NCBI GenBank assembly: GCA_021437785.1
Contig: JAILYB010000211.1
Coordinates: 434,001 to 498,000 of the forward strand
DNA from: Rhodomyrtus psidioides
Lineage: Eukaryota > Streptophyta > Magnoliopsida > Myrtales > Myrtaceae
Length of the DNA: 64,000 bases
Direction: 5' to 3'
The notes beneath the pieces are model-generated. The model was given only the letters and a program-made list of their open reading frames with translations, searched no databases and was not told the origin of the DNA. A program made the translations under genes and the position numbers. Of the stretch, positions 45,388 through 57,186 are shown piece after piece. Within the stretch, counting starts at the first letter, position 1; every line of letters starts with the position of its first letter.

Positions 45388-46190
45388 AAAATGTAAGGAG
45401 TGAGAGGTGGTCTTACCAAGATTGAACCCAAAACAAGCTCGGAAATCCAATTTGGCCCTCACGAACTCAAGTCTGATCAGTCTGACATTTTCTCCTTCAA
45501 ACAGCTCTACGGGACAAATGGCTCGGCCAAATTGGACTCACGATATGTCATTAGAACGGCAAGAGAATAAGCTTTCTAACAGTATATGGCTCGTTCCCAT
45601 ACGATTCCTAACGAAAGAGTTATGGCCGAAAAACCGGACGGTTTTCAATCGCCCAATGACCAGAATCTGTCCCAGAAAACTCCTTCAATTCAACCATTAA
45701 AACCCATCCAAAACTCAACTAGACTACAATATCAGCTTGCTAGATTCCTAAGTTAGGTTCTAGAGACATCTTATCGAATATTGGAAGCAAGGCAAGCCCT
45801 TGAATCACGCACAATGTTCACGGCACCACCTTGACAGAACCGGTTCAGATTTTTCGAACAAAACAATAAGGGATCAGCCCTTAAATCCAAATATAATCCA
45901 TCTTCAAACCATAAAACACAATAATATATGTCTTAACAAGGAGTGAGAGGTGGTCTTACCAAGATTGAACCCAAAACAAACCCGAAAATCCAATTTGGCA
46001 CCCGCGGACTCAAGTTTGATCAGTCTGACCTTTGCTCCTTCAAATAGCTTTACGGGACAAATGGCTCGGCCAAATTGGACTCACAATATGTCATTAGAAC
46101 GGCAAGAGAATAAGCTTTCCAATGGTATATGGCTCGTTCCCATACGATTCCTAACGAAAGAGTTATGGTCGAAAAACCGGACGGTTTTGG
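45388..46190. repeat. Direct duplication of about 250 bp in solo LTR E
   Basis: The block 45397-45650 is repeated at 45942-46190 (GGAGTGAGAGGTGGTCTTACC, GGACAAATGGCTCGGCCAAA, CGATTCCTAACGAAAGAGTT in both). About 290 bp of unrelated sequence lies between the copies. Confidence 0.88.
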
Positions 46191-46195
46191 GTCTG

Positions 46196-46345
46196 GGCGG
46201 CGGGCTGAGCGAGAGAAAAAATCGAAAAATGAAAGAGAGAGAGTTGAGGGAGAAGAAGAGTCGGGAGATGATGAGGGGGAGGAGATAAATAGGCAGCGGG
46301 AAGGAGAGAGGGAGTGGGGGAGAGAGAGAGAGAGAAAAAAAAAAT
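46196..46345. repeat. GA-rich low-complexity tract in E
   Basis: A purine-rich stretch with GAGA runs, followed by AT repeats to ~46400. GATAAATAG at 46285-46293 reads CTATTTATC on the minus strand and is only a weak TATA candidate. Confidence 0.7.
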
Positions 46346-46851
46346 ATAATAATAATAAAATAATAAAATAATAAAAGTAAAAATAAAATAAAATAACAAA
46401 AAGAGAAGACAAAATCATTAGTCCCCTTTTCCTTTTAAATGATGATGTTTCCCTCCTTTTCCTTTTAATCATTACTAATATTTTTGTCAAATTCAATTTT
46501 ATGGTGATCAGAGAACACCCGAAATCGAACTTGAATTTTACTGTTTTATGAGGTCATAAAGTAAAGAAAATTAAAAATAAAAAATACCGACTATTTGTGA
46601 CCTCAAATATTATTTTTCTTGATTTTCTTTTTCTTTTTTCTTTTTTTTTGTATTTTTCGAAAATATATTAAAAAAATGAAAATTATGAAAATTATTTTTT
46701 TTGGTCAAAATGGTTCATTTAGCTTGGCTAAGGTCACCAAAATTGATTTTTCAATTTTTCAACTTTTTATGGATTTTCTATGAATTTTCAAAAAATGAAA
46801 TAAAAATAAATAAATAAAAAAGTTGATCAAAATTTAGGTGTCAACAACTAT

Positions 46852-46965
46852 GCAAAATCAAAGGATAATATTGTGGATCTGCTAACCAAAGGGTTAAACA
46901 GAGAGTTAGTTGAAAAGTCAACAATAGGAATGGGACTGAAGCCCAATACAGAAAAGTTGATATAA
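46852..46965 (+). pseudogene. C-terminus of RNase H, element D
   Basis: Continues the RNase H frame after E: AKSKDNIVDLLTKGLNRELVE, KSTIGMGLKPNTEKLI, then TAA. DPLTKG is the usual copia C-terminal motif; here it is DLLTKG. Confidence 0.85.
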
Positions 46966-47554
46966 AGGAAAACCCAACCTAGCTGATTGGAGATCCCAAG
47001 ATCTAGGTTCAAAGGGACAACCTAATTATATGAACTGAATGATATCACTGTGGGGGTCCATCCCTCAAACCATTCCTATAAAAGAAACATTGATTTGATA
47101 TCCCTCACATATTTGGAGAAAAATCAATTATTGTGGGAGTTTATCAGGAAAAGAATAGCAATTATGCTTTAATGATTCTTAAGTGGAGTAAACCAATTAC
47201 TCAAGATTAAGTAATCACCTATGTGAGAGGGAAGTGGGGCCGCTTCAAAGGAGAATTATTGAGGGCTGAATTCTTTAGAAACTCTTGCAAAACCAGGACA
47301 ATGTTCATGGCCAAAATGAACATACTCATGAGAACTGAACAAACGTTTAGATGATTCCTGTGTGAAGTGTATGGGTCATTTACAAAGAAAGCAGGACAGT
47401 TCAAGGACATCATGTCTACTGGACAGCTGGTAAATTAAATATACTTTCACAAGGGAAGGTTCAAAGGGTGATACCTACCTATCCTATGCAGGTTTCATTT
47501 GTTGAACACTATCACAAAGTCAAAACAAAAATAATTTTCATTCATGTGGAGGAT
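46966..47554 (+). other. 3' untranslated region of element D
   Basis: Non-coding, with homologous sequence on the opposite strand in element G (55931-56540). It ends with ATGTGGAGGAT, a short purine-rich tract that probably serves as PPT, before the 3' LTR. Confidence 0.7.
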
Positions 47555-48980
47555 TGTTGGAAAATATGAGGTATTTTGATGGGTGAGTGAATGAGGAATT
47601 GTTTCTCAAAGAACACCCTTGAGTTGGAAGTGGGAAGTGACAAAGCACTAGCCCCACATAGGAAAGGAAGAAGGCCTTGAAGTGCTTTATATGTGGTTAT
47701 ACTCATTTTGAGTGGTAACTATTATAACAAGTACTATGCCTTGCGCGCACGCGCATGGGGGGTGCAAATCCCAGACCCCGACGGAGACCCGACAAGTTCA
47801 AACTTGGGCACGAGCGCACGACCTACGTACGCGAATGCATGACCGGAAAGTGAACCTCGAGACAAGCCCATTTTTGCCTTCTGCCTTAATTTTTCCCAAC
47901 TCAAGCCGTTAACATTTCTTAAGTTATTTACCGGTGTGTTAATGGTATTAACTAAGTAACGGTTGTTATAATTCTGTGGTTACAGAATTAAATACATAAT
48001 GGCTCTAAACGGCATAATTATTTGGTCGTTATTCTTTATTTTCGCAATGCCCCGCTTAGCCTATAAATAGATGGCTTCCCTTCTGTTTCATAGAGACACA
48101 AGAACTATGGACTACGAAAATCACTTCTCTCTCTTTTGAATTATCTGCATTTGCATTATTTTCGATAGTGTTCTCGTGTTGTTCAAGTTCGCCGAAAGCT
48201 TTGGAGTACTGTGCTTGCCTCTATCGCTGCTTAACCGTTGTATCATGAGAGACAGACGTTCACGAAACCTCAAAGCACGTACTGGAAGGGACGAATCTGT
48301 TTTAAGGAAACTGTGTCGGACACAGGCCTCGGTATTCTTTATTAATTCAATTTCTTTTTATGCTGTTTTATTTTCGTGCAGATTTTGTTCTTTTGAAGGT
48401 TGAGCTTTTATCCTCATGAAGGGTCAGATTCACTGCTTCTGACGAGTTCAGATCAGTGCTTTTGAAGCTGCTTCTAGAGGTTCAGAAGGAACTGCTTCTG
48501 ACGGGTTCAGAAGGAACTGCTTCTGACCGATCCAGAATGAACTGCTTCTGACGGGGTTTAGAAGGAACCGCATCTGACGGGTGCATCTGAGTTGCATCTG
48601 ACGGGTTCAGATGTAGTTGCATCTGATGGGTTCAGATGCAGTTGCATCTGATGAGTTTTGAACTGTGCATCTGATGGGTTCATATGCAATTGCATCTGAC
48701 CAGTTTTGAATAGTGCATCTGATGGTTCAGTTTTTCTGCTTCTGACCTGCATCTGATGGTTCAGTCTTTTCTGCTTCTGACCTGTATCTGATGGTTCGGT
48801 CTTTTCTGCTTCTGACTTGCTTCTGACCTCCTTTTAAAGGCTCAGATTCTGTGCTTCTGCCAACTTAGTGTTTTCATATTTGAGGCAGTTTGCCTACGTT
48901 TATTATTGTCATTCGAATTATAAGTATCCTCCATATCTATAAAACAGTATTGTTCATTTTTAACACAGTTTTTTTCAACA
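47555..48980 (+). repeat. 3' LTR of element D (1426 bp)
   Basis: TGTTGGAAAATATGAGG...TTTTTTTCAACA, with TATA box at 48061-48070 and hairpin array at 48425-48840. It is about 50 bp longer than the 5' LTR, mostly from repeat-number differences in the array. Confidence 0.9.
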
Positions 48981-48985
48981 CAAAT

Positions 48986-50469
48986 TGAGTACCGTTTTCG
49001 CCCACACGACCGTAAGATCTTGAAGAACAAGATTCTAAAATTTGTTTTCCCAAAAAGTCAGTAGAAAAATTACAGTTTTCATGAGAATGAACTTGGTTGT
49101 GGTGGGTAGTCCTGTGGATTGGGGTCATTGATGACTTTTCTTGATCGAATGTTCCTTAAACATGCATAGGGAGTGTCTAGTTGATGCTGTGATTGTTTGA
49201 TGATGAAATGCTATGTGAGAAAATGGGCATGTGTTAATTAATTGGGATTCAATCGAGGGCTTTAATGTTCGGTTTCGCAATTGGTGTCGAATGATGCATA
49301 GTGTGACAAGGTGCATGTGTATGATGGCCGAATGGCTTGTTTTAATTGATGAACTGGATGTGCTTGAATGCGTGCCTTAAATGGCGATGGCATGAATTTG
49401 CTTGTGATTGTGAAACTGGGATTAATGATAAGGTTCACAATGATGTTTTATGGCCAATGCATTGAGCTGGGGAGGGAGTTACTCCCAATGACCTGACGAG
49501 GTGTTGCGGCTAGAGAGTCCTACCTTGGCCGAATCATCTCGAGGGTTGTAAGAATCAAGAGTCAAGTAGTGACCGAATCATCTCTAGGTCCGGACGCGAG
49601 AGTCCTATAGTCGACCGAATCATCTCGATGGTGCGGAGTGTCGAGAGTCGCTATAGAGACCGAATCATCTCGCAGCGAGAGTCATGATGATCGAATCATC
49701 TCGATAAGACGTCGAGAGTCATGTGATTGACTGAATCATCTCGCGGCCCCAAGTAGGGCGGCCCTCGGTGGGCGTAAAGAAGATAAAAGACTGAAACATG
49801 GCTCTTGATATGTTTCCGAGTCTGTATGCTTGAATTGGCTGGAATGCCTAGAGTGCATGGAATGTTTATTATGCTTGTATGGCTTGAGAAACTCAGATTG
49901 GAAAGTGAAGGTATGAAAAAAATGAACCTAGTGCCTGATATGCCTAAGTTGCTTTATTATGCCAATTGCTTGAATGTCATGTGTGAAAATCATTTTGCTA
50001 AAACTTGCATATTTTCAAACGTGCATGGAGGTACCAATAGTCTAACTTAGGGTTAGGGTTAACTTACTGAGATTATTATCTCACCCATCGTGAGACCAAC
50101 AATTTCAGACCCAAAGCCTTGAAGAATGCCTCGGAGGTGATGAAAATGGGAAAGGGAGGAAGATGAATACGAGTCTGCCTAGTTTGTGGATTTCTTTTTG
50201 AAGTTCTTCTTTTGTAGTCCCATAGTGCCTTCCTCTGAACCCTTCCGTCTTTTGATGTACTAGACCTTTTTAACTGTAAGACGATGTGTGTTGTTTTTAA
50301 ATCCTATGTCGCCTTGTGTCTTTTTCTTTTATGTCTGGGGTTTTATTTCGCTGCCGCATGCGTTTTTCATATCGTGCTCCACTAGTAAAGCCGTTGGGTC
50401 CTGGGTTATCTTACTAAGATTGACGGCTGTGTGGGATGTTGGCGTGCCCGCCGGGGTCGGGGTGTGACA
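48986..50469 (+). repeat. 3' LTR of element C, right fragment
   Basis: Resumes the LTR after element D, aligns with 9568-9610 plus 31997-33429 and ends GGGGTGTGACA at 50469. It includes the unoccupied target site of B at 49019-49035 and the hairpin array at 49520-49760. Confidence 0.9.
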
Positions 50470-51823
50470 CTGGTTGCTAAGGGATTCACTTAAAGATGAG
50501 TAGTAGATTATGAGGCAACCTTTTCTCCAGTCTCTTCTAAAGACTCTTTTAGAATAATCATGACATTAGTAGCTCATTTTGATATGCAGCTTCACCATAT
50601 GGCTGTTAAAACTATTTTTCTGAATGTAGACCTTGATGAACAAGTTTATATGTCACAACCTGAAGGTTTTGCAGCAGATGATATAGGTAATCGGGTTTGT
50701 AGATCAAAAAAGTCTATTTATGGTTTGAAGTAAGCTTCTAGACAGTGGTACTTGAAGTTCATAGTGTTGTTACTTCTTTTGGATTCAATGAGAACAAGTT
50801 AGATTAGTGCATATACTGCAAGGTCAGTGGGAGGAAATTTATTTTTCTTGTTCTTTATGTTGATGACTTCTTGCTTGCTAGCAGCGATATTGAATTACTG
50901 AATGGGACAAAGAGAATGTTGTCATAGAACTTTAATATGAAAGATCTTGATGAGGCATTTTTTGTCCTGGGCATTGAGATCCATAGGGATCGTTCTCGCC
51001 GCATATTGGGCTTATCTCAGATGGCATATATTGATCATATTTTGGAGAGATTCAATATGAACCAATGCAAACAAGGACTTGCTCCCGTCTATAAATGTGA
51101 TAAATTGAGTCTTTCACAACATCCTCATTCAGATGCTAAGAAAGCACATATGAAGAATGTACCTTATGTTAGTGCATAGTATCATGTATGCTCAAGTTTG
51201 TACTAGGCCAGACATTGCTTTCGCAACAAGGCTTCTAGGTAGATATCAGTCAAATCCAGGACATGATCACTAGGTTGCCGCCAAGAAGGTTTTGAGATAC
51301 TTAAAAAGGACTAGAGACTATATGCTGATTTATAGATGTGTTTGAAACTTGCAATTAGTAGAGTATTCAGATTCAGATTATGCTGGTTGTCAAGATGACA
51401 AGAAATCGACAACGGGTGTATCTTTATGCTAGTAGGTAGTGCAATATCATGGAAAAATGAGAAACAAAAAACGGTATCATCATCTACCATGCAAGCGAAG
51501 TTTATAACATGCTTTTTAGGTGTCAGGCTATTTGTCTTCGAAATCTCATTAGAGAGTTGACTGTGTTTGATTTTGTTGATAGATCCATATAATTATATTG
51601 TGACAATAGCTCTGTAGTGTTGTTCATTAACAACAATAGAGATCTCAATGGATCTAAGCATATGAAGGTTAAGTTTTTGACCATAAAAGAATCCATACAG
51701 AATGGTGACGATGCAGTAGAGCATATCACTACAGATGCTATGATTATTGATCCACTGACTAAAGGTATACGCCCTTGCATATTTGAACGACATGTTATTA
51801 ATATGGGTTTAGAAACATCGTGA
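50470..51823 (+). pseudogene. RT and RNase H remnants, element F
   Basis: Copia Pol with many stops and shifts. Recognisable blocks: LVAKGF at the C junction, FLNVDLDEQVYMSQPEGF near 50617-50670, IYGLK at about 50718, YVDD at 50856-50867, the MKDLDEAFFVLGIEIHRDRS stretch at 50937-50996, SKSTTG-like KKSTTGV near 51400, and DPLTKG near 51750. The element has long been non-functional. Its sequence differs from D and G. Confidence 0.85.
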
Positions 51824-51911
51824 AATGTCATTGTTTAGTTGGAGCTTTCTAGATTTTTTCTTTAATAAAGTTTGCATTTGTATTATGTTACTTCTAAGGT
51901 AGAAGAACATT

Positions 51912-52188
51912 AGAAGTGTCAATATTTGTCTATGGCGCTCACTTGAGTGCCAATATTTTTTTTTGGATCACTTCAGTGCCAATTTTTGTAAAAAATGATC
52001 ATTTCAGTACACATGTCATGATTTCTGGCAAGCCACGTCAGATCACATTGGGACACGTGTCATGATTTTCGACAATCCACGTTGGATTTGGCATTGAAAT
52101 TGTCATTTTTGACAAAAATTGGCACTGAAATGATCCAAAAAAAATATTGACATTAAAGTGAGCGCCGTACATAAATATTGGTACTTCT
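51912..52188. mobile_element. MITE-like inverted-repeat element (277 bp)
   Basis: The two ends are inverted copies over about 75 bp: the left arm starts AGAAGTGTCAATATTTGTC and the right arm is its imperfect complement ending GGTACTTCT. GGCGCTCACTT and GGATCACTTCAGTGCCAA occur in both arms. The centre carries ACACGTGTCATGATTT words. No coding capacity. I found no clear target duplication, so the superfamily (Mutator-like or other) is undecided. Confidence 0.75.
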
Positions 52189-52727
52189 GCTGTCCTTCTG
52201 CCTTACTTCTAGTAATGGTTTACTATTTTACATTGAATTAAGTGTTTATGAATGTGTTATTGAATGCATATCTACTGAAAATCTCAAGGAATTGTGCAGA
52301 CCTTGAGTAATGGCTGAGGCATTTATTTTTGGCCATGTGCATGTGTTTTGTTACACATAAAATATAGTTAACTATAAAGATAAGATATATGTGGGTTCGT
52401 TGGAACTATAAGGATATTCTTTAGTGACATATCAGGTTTCGTGACACATGAAGTGAGAGAATGGTGACTGATAAATAGGATAACATATAAGGTGTCTCTA
52501 TTATTTGAGATGTTATTCATTTGTCACACTACCATATTGAATACATATCAGTAAAGTTAAGAGCATTTGTGATCATTGATGGCTCTATGTCTTCTAATAT
52601 AGTTACTGCTATGATTCGGTGATTAAGACTTTATGGGATCAGATTGACTATTGAGAATTATCTCTAGACCAATATAAAGATGCTCATATACAGAACAGTT
52701 TCAATTAATTTAGCCCAAATGAGAGAA
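52189..52727 (+). other. 3' untranslated region of element F
   Basis: AT-rich sequence between the RNase H remnant and the 3' LTR, without a supported frame. It ends CCCAAATGAGAGAA, a PPT-like purine run directly before TGTTAAAATATA. Confidence 0.55.
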
Positions 52728-53160
52728 TGTTAAAATATATTTTTAATATATTCAATGTGGACTTTATTAATTGTTATTGTAAATATTAATTGGTATAATA
52801 AAGAAAATATATATATACAGTTTCCTATTTAGTCTAATATAGTGCTGGATAGTGTGAGCTGAGATAAACCTTATCTGTAATTGAGGGGATAGATTTCAAT
52901 ATCTATAAATAGAGCTCAAGTCCATCATCTAAACCCTAATGTCCACATGACTTCACATAAAGAGTTGTCAGAAGCGATGTGTGATGGGCCGTCTCATTGA
53001 AGCCAGTGATGAAGGGGGTTCATAGAGGAGAAGTTCTTGAGCATCGGATCATCGCAATTCTGCATCAAGAACGATGTATTTGAAACAAGGTGCGTCAATT
53101 CCTCTATCTTATGAATGTGTGATTCGTGTCTGTAAACGTGATTATCTTGGGTCGCTGCAT
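52728..53160 (+). repeat. Probable 3' LTR of element F, right end uncertain
   Basis: The start TGTTAAAATATATTTTTAAT after a purine run is typical of copia LTRs. CTATAAATAG at 52903-52912 is a good TATA box. The end is a guess. Confidence 0.55.
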
Positions 53161-54911
53161 TAAGGGTCACCCTGAGCCCATTTGCAACTTGTTTGTGGGA
53201 GCTGCCCTCACGGGTCGAAATTGGGTCCAATATAGGTCGAAAATGGATTTAAGTGTGTAACCTATTTTTGACCCATCTGATTCAACTTAAGTTTTTTTTA
53301 CTCATTTTCATTCATCCCTTTAAAAACTTAGAACTCATATACAACCCATTTGTATAAATATGGCTAAAAAATGAGCGTTTGATCCATATTGACAACTCTA
53401 CGAAGAACTAAAAATCTTCCTAAAAAAGAAGATCAACTCTGCACAAGATTATCAACTTTCGCTTCCTCGAAAGAATGCTGCTCCTCAAGATTTGATGAAC
53501 CCGCAAGAACAACCTTTTTTGGCCGATGCCCAGAATCCCTGATGATGGAATCCACGCGATGATATAGGAGGATGCTTAGTGTGAGAGTTCAATCATCATC
53601 ACTTCATGTACATCCGCTCCTTTCTTTTGTATATAAACGGATGTATTTCATTAGATACGAAACGCTAAATTCCACATGGGCCAAATCCCACTTATTGCGC
53701 ATGCTTAAAAACCTAAATTTAACTAATTTTTGGAGCTTGTAGAGTAATTTTCGGGGAAAATACTTGTCTGGACTCGGGTTCCGTTGAACCCAGTCCAATG
53801 TGGCCGTTGATCACGTTAGCCTCGCACAATGATCAATAGCCATGATGGTCTTCGGATCCATGGACCGCGACATAGGGCAGCTAAATACCTAATGAGAATG
53901 CTAAATGAATAAAGATAAATCCAACTGATAGATGAAATGGTTGTTACTATCTACACCAATAACAAATAATAAATTTACTTTTAAGAATAACTAAATAAAT
54001 AAATAGACTTTTCATTTTATCTCAAATTGAGAGAATAATAATAATAATAATAATAAAGTAGAAGAACCCATATTTCAAGTGAACAAAATTTAAAATTGAA
54101 AAGGATCTTTCTAATTCTCAAGGAACGAGGGGCAACTAGATTGATTAAGAAAGTTTGTGAGATTTCTCGAAGGATGTGGCATAGTGGTGCTATATTCTAT
54201 TCAGGGTATGACTAGCCAGAATGGTAATCGCACTCACATTGACATGTGGCGAGCAATTTCACAACTTCCTATAAGTAGCAAGATGAGCGTGAATTCGGAC
54301 CAGACTCTTCTTTCTTTGTTTGAGCTTCTTCCACACGCGCAGACTGGAAGATCTATTTTGCCCCGAACTCTTCTTTTCTTTTTTTTTTCCCAAATAATAA
54401 CAGAAAGGTTAGAATGTTCTGCTTCTTCTATTTCATTAATAAGGTAAAAAAAAAAAGGGCTAAAAATTAACAATCAAAATGAAATATTTTCTTGCATTTC
54501 AGATCTACTCATTTACTACCAAATAATACCCATCCAAACCTTACACATTCCATAATAGTTGGGCCTCTATGCCCATTTCTCAGGGTTATGAAATGAAAAG
54601 CTAAATACTAGTTTTGTACGCGCATGTGTAGGGATATTTTCTGCTCAACCTGAATCTCAACAAAATTAAGTGAGTGGAAAAGGTAAGCACGAGTACACGT
54701 GCAAACATACGCCCGAAACGTATACACACAAAGCGCACAGAGAGAAATTTTTCATTTTGAAAGAGGGCTAAACTGTTTAAAACATCGAAAAGAACAAACA
54801 ATGTTCTGTAAACCCTAGGCGGCATAAGAAACCTCGAAATAGCAATAAACAGTAAAGAAGTAGGGAAAAAAAGCCTGAAATAATGGGAAGATGAACATAA
54901 AAATAGGAAAA
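53161..54911. other. Unclassified sequence between elements F and G
   Basis: About 1.75 kb with no recognisable gene, LTR terminus or transposon domain. It contains GGTCGAAATTGGGTCC/GGTCGAAAATGG-like words near 53213-53250 and an ATA/TAA microsatellite. It may be older transposon debris or low-copy intergenic DNA. Confidence 0.4.
54034..54056. repeat. (ATA)n microsatellite
   Basis: Seven uninterrupted AAT/ATA triplets. Confidence 0.9.
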
Positions 54912-55930
54912 TGTTGGGCAAATAGTGTTAAAATAACAATTCTGTTTTATATAAATGGAGGATACTTAAAATTCGAATGACAATAGTAAATGTGGCAAAC
55001 TGCCACAAACATCAAATCTGTGAATATATTCAATTGACAAATGCACAAAAGTCAATTCGACAGAAGCACAACCAATTAAGTGGCAGAAGCAGAAAAATTG
55101 AGCCTTTAGAAGCACAAAGCCTGAGCCTTCAGAAGTACAAAGTCTGAGCCTGTCGGAAGCAGGTCAGAAGCACAAAATCTGAGCCTTCAGAAGTAGGGCA
55201 GAAACACAAAATCTGAACCCTTCAGAAGCACAAAATCTGAACACTTCAGAAGCACTGAATTTGAACCCGTCAGAAGCACTCAATCTGAACTCGTCAGAAG
55301 CAGTGAATCTGAACCCTCAGAAGGGAAAAATGAATCTTTAGAAGAACAAAATCTGAACGAAAACACAACAGTATTGGAAGAAATTGAATTAATAAAAATA
55401 CCGAGGCCTGTGTTCGACACAGTTTCCTTAAAACAGATTCGTCCCCTCCAGTACGTGCTTAAAGATGTCATGAACGTCTGTCTTCCAGGATACACCGGTA
55501 AGCAGCGATAAAGGCAAGTACAGCACTCCAAAACTTTTGGCGAACTTGAACAACACGTGAACACTATCGAAAACAATGCAAATGTAGAGCATTTGAAAGA
55601 AAGGGAGGATAGATTTTCGCTTCTTGTTTCTCTGATCCTTTTTTCTCTGATCTCTTGAAACAGAACGGGAAGCCAGCCCAAGTTTCAACTTGTCGGGCCT
55701 CCATCGGGGTCTGGGATTTGCACCCCCCCTGCGCGCGCGCGAGACATAGTACTTGTGTTATGATAGTTACCACTCAAAGGGAGTGTAACCACATATAAAG
55801 CACTTCAAGGCCTTCATCCTTTCTAATGTGGGACTAGCATACTTTCACTTCCCACTTCCAACTCAATGGTGTTATTTGAGAAACAATTTCTCATTCACTC
55901 ACCCATCAAAATATCTCATATTTTTCAACA
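54912..55930 (-). repeat. 3' LTR of element G (1019 bp)
   Basis: In element sense TGTTGAAAAATATGAGA...TTTGCCCAACA. It is similar to the LTRs of D at both ends and in the promoter region, but shorter. It has a repeat array at 55070-55340 of CTTCAGAAGCACAAAATCTGA-type units. Confidence 0.82.
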
Positions 55931-56564
55931 ATCCCCAACATGAATGAAAATTATTTTGGTTTTGACTTTGTGATAGTGTTCAACAAATGAAACCTGCATA
56001 GGATAGGTAGGTGTCACCCTTTGAACCTTCCCTTGTGAAAGTATATTTAATTTACTAGCTGTCCAGTAGACATGATGTCCTTGAACTGTCATGCTTTCTT
56101 AATAAATGACCCATACACTTCACACATGAATCATATAAACGTTTGTTCAGTTCTCATGAGTATGTTCGTTTTGGCCTTGAACATCATTCTGGTTCTGCGA
56201 GAGTTTCTATAGAATTTAGCCCTCAATAATTCTCCTTTAAAGTGGCCCCGCTTCTCTCTCATATAGGTGATTACTTAATCTTTAGTAATATGTTTACTCT
56301 ACTTAAGAATCATTAAAGCATAGTTGCTATCATTTTCCTAATAAACCCCCACAATAATTGGTTTTTCTCCATATATGTGAGGGATATCAAATCACTGTTT
56401 CTTTTATAGGAATGGTTTGAGGGATAGACCCCCACAGTGATATCTTAAGGTTCTATACTTAGGTTGTCCCTTTTGAACCTAGATCCTGGGATCTCCAGTC
56501 AACTAGGTTGGGTTTTCCGTTATACAAACTTTTCTGTAATGGGCTGCAGTCTCATTCCTATTAT
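55931..56564 (-). other. 3' untranslated region of element G
   Basis: Aligns on the opposite strand with 46966-47554 of D, for example the shared words around CATGATGTCC and CCCCACAATAATTG. No coding frame. Confidence 0.7.
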
Positions 56565-57186
56565 CTATTTTCCAACTAACTCTCTGTTGAACCCTTTGGT
56601 TAGCGGATCCGCAATATTATCCTTTGACTTTATGTAGTCAATAGAGATAATTCGAGTTGAGAGTAGCTGTCTAATGGTATTATGTCTAGGACATATATGT
56701 CTAGACTTATCATTATGCATAAAACTCTGTGCTCTTCCAATTGCAGATTGACTGTCACACTGTATACAGATTGATGGCACAGGTTTTTGTCATCTTGGAA
56801 TATCCTCTAAGAAATGGTGTAGCCATTCAGCCTCTTCACCATATTTATCCAAAGCTATAACTTCGGCTTCCATTGTGGATCTAGCTATAACAGTTTGTTT
56901 ACAAGATTTCTAAAAATATGGCTGTATATGCTAATGTGAATACATATCCACTAGTAGATTTTGGATCAGCCACTTTTACAAGACATCCCCACACTCGTAA
57001 GCATTTGTAGGACTGTCTCCTACCTTTCAATAGCTCATAAGGGGTTTTATCCTCTTTCTTCGAGGTATTGTATTATTCTCACCTTAGGAAGGAAATAAAT
57101 TTTATAATACTTCACAAGGTCAACAAATGACTTGTTATTGCCCTAATTCATGAAATCGTCAATCACATAGGTTGGGTTACCATCAC
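56565..57186 (-). pseudogene. Integrase fragment joined to RNase H, element G
   Basis: Reading leftward, TPYELLKGRR and CLRVWGCLVKVA (end of the copia integrase region) run straight into DPKSTSGYVFTLA of RNase H near 56967, so the whole RT is missing. The RNase H then continues through EEAEWLHHFLEDIP, ICIQCDSQSAIGRAQS and DNIADPLTKGFNREL. One in-frame stop replaces Trp near 56910 and a second lies near 56793. This confirms the RNase H sequence broken by E in element D. Confidence 0.85.

Larger units (their letters stand above)
43897..46846 (-). mobile_element. Element E: solo LTR of a Tat/Ogre-like element (2950 bp)
   Basis: TGTCGCGACT...GGTGTCAACA on the plus strand, with the same termini, PBS-like word (44053-44063) and GTTCGGGGACTTAGTTACG block as LTR B, but otherwise a different family. 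It is flanked by ACTAT duplications with no internal region, which fits LTR-LTR recombination. It contains a 92-bp tandem array, a ~250-bp direct duplication and a GA-rich tract. The orientation is minus, as for A and B. Confidence 0.92.
40058..48980 (+). mobile_element. Element D: Ty1/copia retrotransposon, internally deleted
   Basis: Copia element with LTRs 40058-41432 and 47555-48980 and TSD CAAAT, inserted in the 3' LTR of C. It keeps gag, protease, the GAG-pre-integrase and start of integrase, the end of RT and RNase H. It lacks the rest of integrase and most of RT. A solo Tat-type LTR (E) sits in its RNase H. The Gag and Pol resemble TNT1-94-like copia proteins. It cannot encode its own RT, so it must have been mobilised in trans, or the deletion occurred after insertion. 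Confidence 0.9.
9074..50469 (+). mobile_element. Element C: Tekay/Del-like chromovirus, host of several nested insertions
   Basis: A plus-strand Ty3/gypsy element. Its visible parts are 5' LTR pieces 9074-9610 and 31997-33429, PBS, gag-protease, RT, RNase H, integrase with a chromodomain-like tail, PPT, and 3' LTR pieces 38490-40057 and 48986-50469. The first ~1070 bp of its 5' LTR must lie left of element A, outside the window. Elements A and B interrupt the 5' LTR and element D the 3' LTR. The sequence after the 3' LTR, starting CTGGT, reads as copia RT (LVAKG motif), so C itself landed in element F. Stops and frameshifts make it defective. Confidence 0.88.
50470..53160 (+). mobile_element. 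Element F: old decayed Ty1/copia element, 3' part
   Basis: The oldest layer. It starts inside copia RT and contains RNase H, a 3' untranslated region and the start of a 3' LTR at 52728. Its 5' half must lie left of the window, beyond the left part of C. The right end of the LTR is uncertain because no partner is visible. Confidence 0.75.
54912..57186 (-). mobile_element. Element G: truncated copia relative of D
   Basis: A minus-strand 3' LTR (54912-55930), 3' untranslated region, RNase H and a piece of integrase, cut at 57187 by the LTR of element H. It belongs to the same family as D but has a different internal deletion. Its 5' part may continue beyond H, right of the window. Confidence 0.82.

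Noticed and set aside
46129..46496. Frames on both strands in the purine-rich tract of E
   Set aside because: Low-complexity GA/TTA-rich composition explains them. Charged or Phe/Tyr-rich nonsense peptides.
53213..53410. Possible small DNA transposon with GGTCGAAA-type ends
   Set aside because: The two ends do not form a convincing inverted repeat and no target duplication is visible.
54234..54473. Minus-strand frame of 79 residues in unclassified sequence
   Set aside because: Short, biased composition, no domain and no supporting gene structure.
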